DNA of 64,000 bases from Tritrichomonas musculus (taxonomy: Eukaryota > Parabasalia > Tritrichomonadida > Tritrichomonadidae): the NCBI GenBank assembly GCA_039105265.1, contig JAPFFF010000019.1, positions 2,140,501 through 2,204,500 of the forward strand. Reading direction: 5' to 3'. Both the position numbers and the translations under genes were made by a program. Below the pieces are notes generated by a model. The model was not told the DNA's origin. It did not search any database and worked only from the letters and a program-made list of their open reading frames with translations. How positions within the stretch are numbered: the first letter of the stretch is position 1; every line of letters begins with the position of its first letter. Below are positions 26,880-34,729 of the stretch, piece by piece.

Positions 26880-27082
26880 TTTTAATATCAATAAATTATA
26901 TTTCATTCATTGTTATTGGTGGTGCGTTATCATTTATGATAGCAACACATGAAACATCACCAATGAGCCTATTGATTGACGTTATACATTAAATATAAGC
27001 GCCACGAGACGTTTAACATGACATCGCTTCTTGATTGTCATTTTGTCGTTTTCGTTATTAAAATCAACAAAAATGTAAGTTT

Positions 27083-27259
27083 CTAATGGGTCAGTGTGGT
27101 TAGTATAACCCACTGACATATACTACTTTCCGGATCAATAGTCGAAAAATATCTGTACTCGGCATCATATGCCTGGATGAACCACTGGTGATTCTCAAGC
27201 GATTTGGAGAGGCGACGAGACTCGTTGTTCTTGGCTTGGATGGCTTTATCGAACTGCAT
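27083..27259 (-). CDS. Short hypothetical protein (58 residues)
   Basis: An open frame with an ATG at 27259 (MQFDKAIQAKNNESRRLSK...WFIQAYDAEYRYFST). Upstream on the minus strand lies CATTTTTATATTTGTC, the block C type of start region, and the same upstream sequence (GACAGATTTTCATTTTTAT-like) precedes the 128-residue gene at 27986. The body is less AT-rich than its surroundings. The end of the frame runs into a strong hairpin. No family recognised. Confidence 0.45.
   Translation of the reverse strand: MQFDKAIQAKNNESRRLSKSLENHQWFIQAYDAEYRYFSTIDPESSICQWVILTTLTH
27090..27117. repeat. Strong hairpin near the B/C junction
   Basis: GTCAGTG (27090-27096) pairs with CACTGAC (27111-27117), and GGTTA (27098-27102) with TAACC (27106-27110), leaving one bulged base and a 3-base loop: 12 paired bases in all. 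It covers the end of the 58-residue frame and may mark a transcript end or an element junction. Confidence 0.7.
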
Positions 27260-27412
27260 GACAAATATAAAAATGAAAATCTGACAGCCACGTCTCTGAA
27301 AATTGAGACCCCTCTGAAAAAGTTCGAGCCGTAAAAAAATTGAGAGCCTAAAGATTTTGGAGGGGGATAGAATAACGATTCAATTTCTTCAGAACGGCTC
27401 TGAAAAAGCGGA

Positions 27413-27556
27413 AAGGCAAAAATTTAAGAAAAATTATTATTCGAAAAGCTATATATAGAAATCTCATAAGACAGCGAAAATAAAGGCAGGAAGGCAAAAA
27501 TTTAAGAAAAATTATTATTCGAAAAGCTATATATAGAAATCTCATAAGAACAATGA
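27413..27556. repeat. Tandem repeat, two copies, 78-bp period
   Basis: GGCAAAAATTTAAG starts at 27415 and again at 27493. Each copy includes TTCGAAAAGCTATATATAG and ends in ATCTCATAAG. Confidence 0.85.
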
Positions 27557-27599
27557 AAATAAAAAAAAAATAAAAAAATTAAGAAAAATTATTGTTTAG

Positions 27600-27986
27600 T
27601 TAGATATTTAGTTCTTTTCTTAGAAGGTAGACGAGACTCTTTTTTATTGTTCTTTTTTCTTTTAACCATTTCGGTAAGAGTTTAAGTCTAGCTTTGTCCA
27701 TCGGAGTAAGTGGCAAAATCTTGCCTCTTAAATCGTCCCAGTCCTTTTTGAACACCCTGAGCCAATACTCGTTTTCCCAGTACTGCTCAGAGAGGATTTG
27801 TAAATAACCGTTAGATGGAGTTGCGTCATCCGTAAGTTTTGTCTCGATTATTTCCTCGATCGTTTTTGGTTCTTTCGTAGTTTCGGGCTGTTTCGTAGTT
27901 TCGGGCTGTTTCGTAGGCTTTCGTTGATTGGGGTTATAGGGCCCTAAGACCTTTTCAACTAAGTTGTGGGTTAGTATGCCAGACAT
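27600..27986 (-). CDS. Hypothetical protein with PETTK repeats
   Basis: 128 residues from the ATG at 27986 (MSGILTHNLVEKVLGPYN). A short repeat (QPETTK, QPETTK, EPKT) precedes a helical, Trp-rich C-terminal domain (YWENEYWLRVFKKDWDDLRG...KARLKLLPKWLKEK). The upstream sequence CATTTTTATTT fits the block C start type; longer frames upstream read through repeats. No family recognised. Confidence 0.55.
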   Translation of the reverse strand: MSGILTHNLVEKVLGPYNPNQRKPTKQPETTKQPETTKEPKTIEEIIETKLTDDATPSNGYLQILSEQYWENEYWLRVFKKDWDDLRGKILPLTPMDKARLKLLPKWLKEKRTIKKSLVYLLRKELNI

Positions 27987-28028
27987 AAATAAAAATGAAA
28001 ATCTGACAGCTACCGTTCTCTGAAAAAG

Positions 28029-28125
28029 TTTTATTAGCCAACATCCTCTGAAAAAGTGAAAAAAAGTTTTATTAGCCAACATCCTCTGAAAAAGTTTTAT
28101 TAGCCAACATCCTCTGAAAAAGTGA
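28029..28125. repeat. Three copies of a TTTTATTAGCC...CTCTGAAAAAG unit
   Basis: TTTTATTAGCCAACATCCTC followed by TGAAAAAGT occurs three times in about 100 bases. The core CCTCTGAAAAAGT and its variant CCCTCAGAAAAAGT recur around 27310, 27400, 32170-32270 and 51,105, so it is a dispersed motif of this region. Confidence 0.8.
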
Positions 28126-28147
28126 AAAAATGTAAAAAAAATGTTTA

Positions 28148-28534
28148 TTAAAATCTAGTTGCTTCTTCAGGACTCAAGATATGAAGGTCTTGTGTAAAAG
28201 AAGAATCAGCGTCTATTTTAAACACATCTTCTTCCTTTTCAAAAAAGTCTAGAGGATCGACTTGGACTTCCTCATCGACATGTACTATTATGCGTTGTTG
28301 TCTTGGAGGTGGAGTCTTGTATAGATTTTGGAGGTCTTCGTTCATTTGTTTGACGAATTTCATATGCTGACAGAGCGCTTCGGTAATAAACTTTGTCTCA
28401 GTCCATACTTTTTGAATCAGGTCTGGATTATCCATAATGGTGCTGCTCAATACTTGTATAGTCTCCTCATTGATAACGAGAGCTTTGTTTTTAATAGCTT
28501 CCTGCCTTTGCTTGTCATGTTGGTTTCGCGACAT
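28148..28534 (-). CDS. Hypothetical helical protein
   Basis: 128 residues, start ATG at 28534 (MSRNQHDKQRQEAIKN). Mostly helical to ~residue 75, then a Pro/Arg linker (TPPPRQQR) and an acidic tail. Its upstream sequence TCACTTCATTTCTATAT is almost the same as that of the 138-residue gene at 30861, so the two genes share a control region. No family recognised. Confidence 0.6.
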   Translation of the reverse strand: MSRNQHDKQRQEAIKNKALVINEETIQVLSSTIMDNPDLIQKVWTETKFITEALCQHMKFVKQMNEDLQNLYKTPPPRQQRIIVHVDEEVQVDPLDFFEKEEDVFKIDADSSFTQDLHILSPEEATRF

Positions 28535-28675
28535 ATATAGAAATGAAGTGATTTTGAATCAGCTCATAGAAAAAGTTCAAGTTAGATAGTCGATAAACCA
28601 TACAAAAATTGAAAAGAAAAAATTTGTTCCTTGTCAAGTCGAAAAAAAATATATTTAAGAAAAATAATTGTTTAT

Positions 28676-28987
28676 TTATGATTTGTTTTCTTTTTTATTT
28701 AAGGCAATAATTTTTGCAAAATCTCCTACTGCATTATTGTAAAATAAGCAGCGTTCCTTATATTCTTTACAATATTTTTCCTCTCTCTTTATCCATCCTC
28801 TTAGGCGGGGGAGGCGATAAGAATCTAAATCAGTTCTTTCTGAACTATCAAGAGCCATAATACGGCCGAATTCTTTCATGTAGAGATCTAGGTAGTGTTT
28901 ATGAATTTCATAGCAGCGTGCGTCTTTCATACATTCCTGTTCCAAATTTTTAATAACCAAGGAGTAGTCGTTTGGTCGGAAAGACAT
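28676..28987 (-). CDS. Hypothetical helical protein with many charged residues
   Basis: 103 residues from the ATG at 28987 (MSFRPNDYSLVIKNLEQECMK). It is nearly all helical with several aromatic and Cys residues (CYEIHKHYLDLYMKEFGRIM, YCKEYKERCLFYNNAVGDF). Upstream lies GTTCATTTTTTTCA. No family recognised. Confidence 0.55.
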   Translation of the reverse strand: MSFRPNDYSLVIKNLEQECMKDARCYEIHKHYLDLYMKEFGRIMALDSSERTDLDSYRLPRLRGWIKREEKYCKEYKERCLFYNNAVGDFAKIIALNKKENKS

Positions 28988-29043
28988 TGAAAAAAATGAA
29001 CTGACTGACGGAGAAAAAAAAATGTGCTCAGTCAAGTTTTTTC

Positions 29044-29286
29044 TTAAAAAAGTACTATATTTATCAATTTGGCTAAAGACTCTAATTCTTGAATAAGCAT
29101 CGCTTCAATCATGTTTAAATATGATTTATCGTTTTTGAAATTTTCAATAAATTTTGAATCAAAAAATTCTTTTGACTTTTCGATAATCTCATCGTAAATC
29201 TCAGATTGAAAATATTCATTATCTTCCGTCCTCATTTTCAGAATAAGTTGGAAAATTTTTGAGATGTTTAAAATTTTTGAATTCAT
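29044..29286 (-). CDS. Small helical hypothetical protein
   Basis: 80 residues from the ATG at 29286 (MNSKILNISKIFQLILKMR). The decamer TTTATTTTTA lies 5 bases upstream at 29292-29301 on the minus strand, supporting this start. All helical. It is divergent from the 140-residue gene at 29338, with about 50 bases between them. No family recognised. Confidence 0.55.
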   Translation of the reverse strand: MNSKILNISKIFQLILKMRTEDNEYFQSEIYDEIIEKSKEFFDSKFIENFKNDKSYLNMIEAMLIQELESLAKLINIVLF

Positions 29287-29337
29287 TTGAATAAAAATAA
29301 AAAAAATTATTTCTTCAAGATACTTCACTTTTTGAAA

Positions 29338-29760
29338 ATGCAGACACCTTTCATATCGATCGATAAGGAAGAAGTTGCTCAGCCAGCTCCTCCAAAAGCC
29401 AAAGCAAATCAAGATATTCAAGTCCAGCCAGCTCCTCCCCAGATATCTACAACAAATATTTTTCAGGCCTCTCTTACCCAACAAAAAAATACTTTACAGT
29501 TTCCTACAACAAATATTTTTCAGGCCTCTCCTACCCAACAAAAAAATACTTTACAGTTTCCTACTAGCCAACAAAACCAGGTCACTACTTTTTTTACCCA
29601 ATGCTTAAAAATGAAAGATAAAATGGAGAAGCAAGACAAAACAATCAAAGATTTGGAAGATAGAGTCCGGTCTATCGAAACTCAAATAATGAAAATGCAA
29701 AAGAAAAAGCAAAAAGCTTTCAGCCTGATAAGATACATCGTTGAAGACTTAGATTCTTAA
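29338..29760 (+). CDS. Protein with 19-residue tandem repeats and a coiled coil
   Basis: 140 residues from the ATG at 29338 (MQTPFISIDKEEVAQPAPPK). Two copies of a 19-residue unit (TTNIFQASxTQQKNTLQFP) are exact apart from one base change, so the duplication at DNA level (57 bp) is recent. The C-terminal half is a coiled coil (MKDKMEKQDKTIKDLEDRV) ending in KKKQKAF. This could be an oligomeric adaptor; no family recognised. Confidence 0.6.
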   Translation: MQTPFISIDKEEVAQPAPPKAKANQDIQVQPAPPQISTTNIFQASLTQQKNTLQFPTTNIFQASPTQQKNTLQFPTSQQNQVTTFFTQCLKMKDKMEKQDKTIKDLEDRVRSIETQIMKMQKKKQKAFSLIRYIVEDLDS

Positions 29761-29800
29761 GAAATCTTAAATAAAACAATTAATTTTTTAAATATTTTTT

Positions 29801-30388
29801 TTATTTATTTAACCTTTTTTTGTAAACGCGTTTTATCTTCCCATTTACTTTTTTTCTTTTGAGAATGCAAAATTCCTGTACTTCCTTTAATCGACCCAGA
29901 CCTTGATTAGATATCGAGAAATTGAAAAAATTTATGAATCGAAGTCGAAATGTTTGTGTAGGTATTCCCTCTTCCCATTCTTTTTCTGAAAAAAGTGCTA
30001 AAAAATTTGGGAATTTTTCTTTAGCCCAGTGAATTTTGAGTATTCTTTCATAGCGTTCAGAATATTGATGTTTTCTTTCCCCGAACAAATGACGCTCCGG
30101 AGGTGGTGGCGGTGGGGGTGGCTGATTTTGATGCATTTCAGGAGGGGGTGGTTGAGTATCTTTAATTTGATTTGTCTCCGATTTTTTAAGAATTTTGGGA
30201 GTCGAAATATGTAAATATTGAATATTATCTGTCAATTCTTTCATTTGAAGAAGAGTTTTGGGAGACGGAGGAAATATATCCGAAGAAGATGTTGGGATAA
30301 TGCCTGCTGAAATAAGGACGTCCTGAAATCTATCATGAAAATTATTAGTTTTTTCTTCTTTCTCTTCTTCCTCTAACCAGTCAGTCAT
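29801..30388 (-). CDS. Protein with polyproline linker and C-terminal winged-helix-like domain
   Basis: 195 residues. The front is acidic, then a linker with QPPPPPPPPERH, then a domain of about 75 residues (WEEGIPTQTFRLRFINFF...ISNQGLGRLKEVQEFCILKRKKVNGKIKRVYKKR). That domain matches the end of the 322-residue protein at 31068 (EEGIP...G.GKL...F...KKR.EG..F.YYKK), which suggests a shared small DNA-binding domain of winged-helix type, inferred from the helix-helix-strand pattern with a basic tail. Confidence 0.6.
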   Translation of the reverse strand: MTDWLEEEEKEEKTNNFHDRFQDVLISAGIIPTSSSDIFPPSPKTLLQMKELTDNIQYLHISTPKILKKSETNQIKDTQPPPPEMHQNQPPPPPPPPERHLFGERKHQYSERYERILKIHWAKEKFPNFLALFSEKEWEEGIPTQTFRLRFINFFNFSISNQGLGRLKEVQEFCILKRKKVNGKIKRVYKKRLNK

Positions 30389-30444
30389 TAAATAAAAAAT
30401 GAAATGATAAAAAGATTTGTCAAGATAATTTTTATTAAAAATTT

Positions 30445-30861
30445 TTATTTGTATTTTCTTTTCTTTTGAACCTCATTTTCATCATCAGATGGTTCAATAT
30501 CTGAGTGTTCATCAACTTTTTCCTTGGTATTTTCATCTTGAGTATGTTCTGATGGAAGAGACTCAAATGTCGCTGTAAATCTTATTGGTCTGGAAAAAGG
30601 AAAGCCATTTTGCTCTCTCTCCATCATCTGAAGAGCCATTGAATCGAGCTTTGATAAATGCTGTAAGAGTGACGCAGTTGTATCGGAAAGATATTTCAAA
30701 CGATTTTCATAATCAAGGAATCTCTTATACATTTCTTTTGTGTACTGTGCTTTTAGTTTTCTTTTCTTTTTCTGTGAAATATCTTCATCATAGTACTCCT
30801 TAATATAGGTATCAAACTCGAAAATTTCTTCGATTTCGGTTTGCCTTTTCCCTTTGGACAT
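30445..30861 (-). CDS. Hypothetical charged protein
   Basis: 138 residues (MSKGKRQTEIEEIFEFDTYIKEYYDED). Helical to about residue 85 (YTKEMYKRFLDYENRLKYLSD), followed by an acidic Glu/Asp tail with a basic end. Directly upstream lies ATCACTTCATTTTTATAT, nearly the same as before the 28534 start. No family recognised. Confidence 0.6.
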   Translation of the reverse strand: MSKGKRQTEIEEIFEFDTYIKEYYDEDISQKKKRKLKAQYTKEMYKRFLDYENRLKYLSDTTASLLQHLSKLDSMALQMMEREQNGFPFSRPIRFTATFESLPSEHTQDENTKEKVDEHSDIEPSDDENEVQKKRKYK

Positions 30862-30874
30862 TATATAAAAATGA
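30859..30874 (-). promoter_or_regulatory. Block C start region, initiator-like TCATTT
   Basis: TCATTTTTATATAATG on the minus strand, ending in the start codon. TCATTT fits the trichomonad initiator pattern TCA-Y-W-W that lies within about 20 bases of start codons. Close variants precede the starts at 28534, 27986, 27259, 30388 and 31068. Confidence 0.4.
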
Positions 30875-30919
30875 AGTGATTTGAATCATCTCAAAGAAAA
30901 AATTGACTAGATTATGTGT

Positions 30920-31034
30920 TCCTCGTCAAGTCGAAATATAAAAATTTTTTGACTTATTTTTTTTGACTTATTTTTTTTGACTTATTTTTTTGACTTATTT
31001 TTGTTCCTCGTCAAGTCGAAATATAAAAATTTTA
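30920..31034. repeat. Direct repeat pair around a four-copy TTTGACTTATTTTT run
   Basis: GTTCCTCGTCAAGTCGAAAT with a following ATAAAAATTTT occurs at both ends (near 30922 and 31003); between them TTTGACTTATTTTT is repeated four times. A looser copy (GTTCCTTGTCAAGTCGAAA) lies near 28624, also upstream of a gene. Confidence 0.8.
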
Positions 31035-31067
31035 GTGAAATGACCAAATAAAAATCATTTTTATATT

Positions 31068-32036
31068 ATGAAAGATGAAGATAGGTACTCTGACTGGGAC
31101 TTCGAAAACTTAGATGATGAACAAAAAAACGACCCTTTAGATAGTCCCGAAGCCAAAGCATTCTTGGAGAGACAAGAGAGAACCCTCGAAGAATTTCCTG
31201 ATTGTGATCTCTATTTTGAAGAAGCAGAATTACGAAACATTTCCTTGCCTGTGAGAATAAAGAAGTCATCAGGGATAAGCAGAAAAGAGTTCCAGAAAAA
31301 GACCCAAAACTTCTTTACTTCCAAAGATCCCGCAAAAAATCTTGAAGATTTAATAGAAATGGACAGGCTATTTGACCAAGCAGTAGCATTTTCCAAAAAA
31401 TTAAGAGAAGAAAGAGGCCATACAAGAAAAAGAAGAAGCAGATGTCCGAGTCCAGAACCACCATCAGATCAAGAACAAGAACCAGCTCCCATTCCAGAAA
31501 CTCCTCCAGAAATTCCTGATTATGACCCAAATTATGTCGATATTTGGGAACAAAACTTTAAAAATCCAAGAATAGAATTGTTAGTAAATCAAGGAAAACA
31601 CAAAAAAAGAGGAAGACCAAAAAAGCACACAAAAGAAGGAAGACCAAAAAAGCACACAAAAGAAGAAAGACCAAAAAGCCCTTCAAAAAAGATTGGAGTT
31701 GTAAAAATTCCAGAAATGCCACAAGATACTTCAGAGGAATATCCAACTGCCGAAATCAAACTAAAAGTGTCATCTCCTCAGAACGAATATCAAAGAAAAA
31801 AGGCTTGTCAAGAAATCAATTTCAGAATGCAAGAATTTGTCAATACAATCCCAGAAAAGAAGAAAGAAGAGGGAATACCTATGGATGAAATGAGGGAAAG
31901 ACTGAAAACATACTTCGGCATACCTGAAATAACAAATAACGGGATCGGCAAATTATCAACTTTTCATGACCACTTCATCAGAGAGAAAAAAAGAATAGAA
32001 GGAGGAAATATGTTTGTCTATTATAAGAAAACTTAA
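31068..32036 (+). CDS. Long charged protein with C-terminal winged-helix-like domain
   Basis: 322 residues. Acidic head, then a basic region with RKRRSRCPSPEPP and two copies of a KKHTKE unit next to RGRPKK, which resembles an AT hook, and finally a ~70-residue domain (QEFVNTIPEKKKEEGIPMDEMRERLKTYFG...GIGKLSTFHDHFIREKKR) related to the end of the protein at 29801. It probably binds DNA; partners unknown. Upstream CATTTTTATATT is of the block C type. Confidence 0.65.
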   Translation: MKDEDRYSDWDFENLDDEQKNDPLDSPEAKAFLERQERTLEEFPDCDLYFEEAELRNISLPVRIKKSSGISRKEFQKKTQNFFTSKDPAKNLEDLIEMDRLFDQAVAFSKKLREERGHTRKRRSRCPSPEPPSDQEQEPAPIPETPPEIPDYDPNYVDIWEQNFKNPRIELLVNQGKHKKRGRPKKHTKEGRPKKHTKEERPKSPSKKIGVVKIPEMPQDTSEEYPTAEIKLKVSSPQNEYQRKKACQEINFRMQEFVNTIPEKKKEEGIPMDEMRERLKTYFGIPEITNNGIGKLSTFHDHFIREKKRIEGGNMFVYYKKT

Positions 32037-32099
32037 TTTTAAGGTAATATTTTAGATTCCAAATTAGGAATTTAAGATAGTGAATAAAATTTTATTTTA

Positions 32100-33138
32100 G
32101 CCTGCCTTTTGTTTTTTCCTTCAAAAATTTTGACAGAATTAGCTTTTCCACAAAAAGTGAAATTTCCCAACATCCTCTGAAAAAGTCGGAATCCCCCAAC
32201 ACCCTCAGAAAAAGTGGAATGTTCAACACCCTCAGAAAAAGTGGAATCCCCAACACCCTCAGAAAATCTAATCGTTCTTTTTTGACTTTTTGAGAGCTCA
32301 TTGAAAAGTTGATCGGCAAGAATTATCGATTTGAAAAGGCATTCAAAACCTAATCGTCATTCTTTGACTTTTTGAAAAGGCATTCAAAACCTAATCGGCA
32401 TTTCTTGACTTTTTGATAGGGCATTCAAAACTTAATCGGCAAAAAAATTAGATTTGATAGGGTATTCAAAACTTAATCGGCAAAAATTTTAGATTTGAGA
32501 GGGTATTGAAAAAATTGTGAGTAAAATTTTTTGCCCCATAATTGTGAGTAAAATTTTTGGTTAGCGCGCCATAAACATAGGATAAAGCGCCATAAACATA
32601 TGATAGAGCGTCATAAACATATGATAAAGCGCCATAAACATATGATAAAGCGCCATAAACATATGATAGAGCGGCATAAACAGTCCAAATTCAGAGGAAA
32701 ATTTTCATTTTTGATAGAGCATTCAAAACCTAATCGGCAAAGATTTTAGGTTTGAGAGGGCTCAGAAAACCTAATCGGCACTTCTTGGCTTTTTGAAAGA
32801 GCATTCAAAATCTAATCGGCAAAAAATATGGAATTGAGAGGGCTCAGAAAACCTAATCGGCACTTCCTGGCTTTTTGAAAGAGCATTCAAAACTTAATCG
32901 GCAAAAAATATGGAATTGAAAGAGCATTCAAAACTTAATCGGCAAAAAATATGGAATTGAGAAGGCTCAGAAAACTTGATCGTCAAAGATTTTAGATTTG
33001 AGAGGGCATTCAAAAAGTGGGCTGAAAAACTCGTTATGAAAGAGGTATATAACGTATTTTTTTGGTTAACATTTTGATTTCTCCTTTTCGAGATTAAGTT
33101 TTATATAACGTATTTTTTGTAAAAATTTTGCCTTTTCC
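32100..33138. repeat. Gene-free repeat field of block C
   Basis: About 1 kb with no gene I can support. It opens with CAACACCCTCAGAAAAAGTG-type units, then a loose array of 60-70-bp units containing AATCGGCAAAAA and GAGAGGGCATTCAAAA, at least eight copies with drift. A 21-bp array is nested in it. The end has two TATAACGTATTTTTT motifs (near 33046 and 33105). Confidence 0.75.
32566..32682. repeat. 21-bp tandem array, 5.5 copies
   Basis: Units starting at 32566, 32587, 32608, 32629 and 32650, and a partial one at 32671, read GCGCCATAAACATATGATAA plus one base, with few changes. The repeats begin with GCGCC and hold a CATATG palindrome. Confidence 0.9.
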
Positions 33139-33540
33139 ATTTTTGGGATTGTCATTTTGCCCCAGGAAATTTAGTATGGGGAAATAGGGCAAATCTCATT
33201 TTTTCGATCCCATTTTTGGCCCTCCCAAAAATTTCTAACATATTATATACGAACTATAGAAGAGTTCTCATAATTTATTTTAAGAAAACACAATATTATA
33301 TTATATATATCTTTTTTTAAAAATGGGATTAAAAATGGGATAATATTTGGGTAGGGGTTTTTAGAAAAAGAGGCTAATTTGACCACTTTTTAGGTCAAAA
33401 AACAGCTAAAATAGGGTCTTTTTGAGGTAATCCCATTTTTGGGATTTCGATCCCATTTTCGATCCCATTTTTGGGATTTGACCAAGATAAATCAAAAAAT
33501 GATTTTGGATTCAAAAATTTTATCTAAAAGTTTTTTTTCA
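33139..33540. repeat. Left long inverted repeat
   Basis: Pairs with 51143-51555 in inverted orientation with only scattered differences and one missing 13-base sub-repeat. It is rich in the short motif ATCCCATTTTTGGGAT and its variants, and holds TAGTATGGGGAAATAGGGC and an AT-only stretch. No gene. Confidence 0.92.
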
Positions 33541-33609
33541 TGTTTTTTGGTCTACAGGTGAACGGGTGAATTTTCACCTCCAACTTCACCTTTCAATTTT
33601 TTTCAATTT

Positions 33610-33619
33610 TTTATTTTTA
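33610..33619 (+). promoter_or_regulatory. T-rich start motif inside the 1.1-kb element
   Basis: TTTATTTTTA, 6 bases before the ATG at 33626; the same signal as in blocks A, B and F. Confidence 0.6.
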
Positions 33620-33625
33620 GGCCAA

Positions 33626-34636
33626 ATGACCCTCCTCCCCGCAACAACAAATCAAACCAGCATTACAGCCATTACTCTTGCCCAAGACAACTCTTTGACC
33701 GAATGTAGTTTTTCAAAAGAAGTGTCTGAATTCTATAATATGAACTTTGAACAGAAGAAGATGGAATTGAAAAATGATTTGTTGAATGATAACTACGACC
33801 CGGTAAAATATAAGCTAAATGTCGAAACAAATACAAATCTCATCCGTGATATTTTTACAATATTTCATTCCCTGCCAAAATTAAACGACATCACACAGAG
33901 CAAGCCAGATGTGCCTATTTTCCAACAAATTATGGAGTTGAAGACAGACTCATCGGAAATAAAAAAATTCATTCGAAAAGTAAATTATGACATGATAGGC
34001 TACCATTGCAATCACAATTCTATAAATGAAAAGTGTGATAAAATATACGGTAATGTGGTCGATATATATAATTCAGACGAGTACCTGCACTACCAATCAT
34101 TCATATCTTTTTCTCTCATGACTGCGCTAAGTATCATTAGAAAAGATAAATTTGGACAGCCATATAATGTTTATCCGGCAGATGCCTTGTTGTGTGATAA
34201 TCCCGATGACTTTTCATTCGGATTTATTGATAAATGTAGTGTCAAAGAAGCTTCTGAAAATATTATACGACTCAACGGTATGATAGCCAATAACAATGCC
34301 CAAACCAATAAATCATGCTCAAAATGTGATGCAGCAAGGAGAAAATACAATTATAGCCTCTTTCAAATAGAGAGGATGAGAGAAGAGCAGAGAGAACAGC
34401 AAGAGATTGATAAACAATACATAGAAATGTCTGATGAAAACAGATATGATATGAAAGAGTTTTTGCTCAAAAATTATCCTTCGATAGATAGATTTTTGTT
34501 AAAAGATGTCCAAAACAAGTATAAATCCACTTTTAAAATCAATTTAACATTTGATGAATTGAAGAGAAAAATTGAAGAAACGGGGCTGTTCACAATATCA
34601 AATGTCCATAGAACCATGTATGTAAATAGAAAATAA
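33626..34636 (+). CDS. Protein of the 1.1-kb TIR element, possible DNA-binding protein
   Basis: 336 residues from the ATG at 33626 (MTLLPATTNQTSITA); upstream in-frame codons lie in the terminal repeat and have no ATG. The centre is mixed and contains scattered Cys and His (YHCNHNSINEKC near 150, CSKCDAARRK near 245), perhaps a zinc site. A coiled coil (RMREEQREQQEIDKQ) leads to a C-terminal winged-helix-like domain (FLLKNYPSIDRFLLKDVQNKYKS...DELKRKIEETGLFTISNVHRTMY). I see no DDE triad that I would trust, no HUH motif and no tyrosine recombinase box. It is the only gene of the element, so a role in its mobility or upkeep is likely but unproven. Confidence 0.75.
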   Translation: MTLLPATTNQTSITAITLAQDNSLTECSFSKEVSEFYNMNFEQKKMELKNDLLNDNYDPVKYKLNVETNTNLIRDIFTIFHSLPKLNDITQSKPDVPIFQQIMELKTDSSEIKKFIRKVNYDMIGYHCNHNSINEKCDKIYGNVVDIYNSDEYLHYQSFISFSLMTALSIIRKDKFGQPYNVYPADALLCDNPDDFSFGFIDKCSVKEASENIIRLNGMIANNNAQTNKSCSKCDAARRKYNYSLFQIERMREEQREQQEIDKQYIEMSDENRYDMKEFLLKNYPSIDRFLLKDVQNKYKSTFKINLTFDELKRKIEETGLFTISNVHRTMYVNRK

Positions 34637-34729
34637 ATGAGAGGTGAAGTTGGAGGTGAAAATTCACCCGTTCACCCCTGGATGATTTTTACAGTTTTTT
34701 GCTCATTTTTGAGCCGAAGCATTTTTTTA

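Larger units (their letters stand above)
9824..26906. mobile_element. Block B: Polinton-like element with capsid and polymerase genes
   Basis: A compact, strongly AT-rich set of about 15 genes: minor capsid-like, major capsid, DNA polymerase, GIY-YIG-like, fibre-like and penton-like proteins, plus small genes. Genes up to 21.4 kb lie on the plus strand, the rest mostly on the minus strand. No integrase and no packaging ATPase were recognised, and no terminal inverted repeats were found, so the ends given are those of the outermost genes. All frames look whole, so this copy appears young. It is a relative of block D, with homologous capsid, fibre and minor proteins, but a different lineage. 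Confidence 0.75.
33555..34680. mobile_element. 1.1-kb element with 35-bp terminal inverted repeats and one gene
   Basis: The 35 bases at 33557-33591 recur, perfectly inverted, at 34642-34676. With two or four further bases the ends read CAGG and CCTG. Each end contains the motif GGTGAA or TTCACC four times, which would suit protein binding. A single gene fills the inside. The element sits 15 bases inside the left long inverted repeat. No target-site duplication was seen. The ends starting CAGG recall hAT-type transposons, but the encoded protein is not an evident hAT transposase. The gene is open and the ends are identical, so it is young. Confidence 0.8.

Noticed and set aside
26729-26992. 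Plus-strand frame with a hydrophobic C-terminal part
   Set aside because: It lies mostly antisense to the 87-residue gene, and no ATG precedes the hydrophobic segment in a suitable place.
33547-34688. Target-site duplication around the 1.1-kb element
   Set aside because: The bases on the two sides (TTGGTCTA and GATGATTT) do not match; none was claimed.
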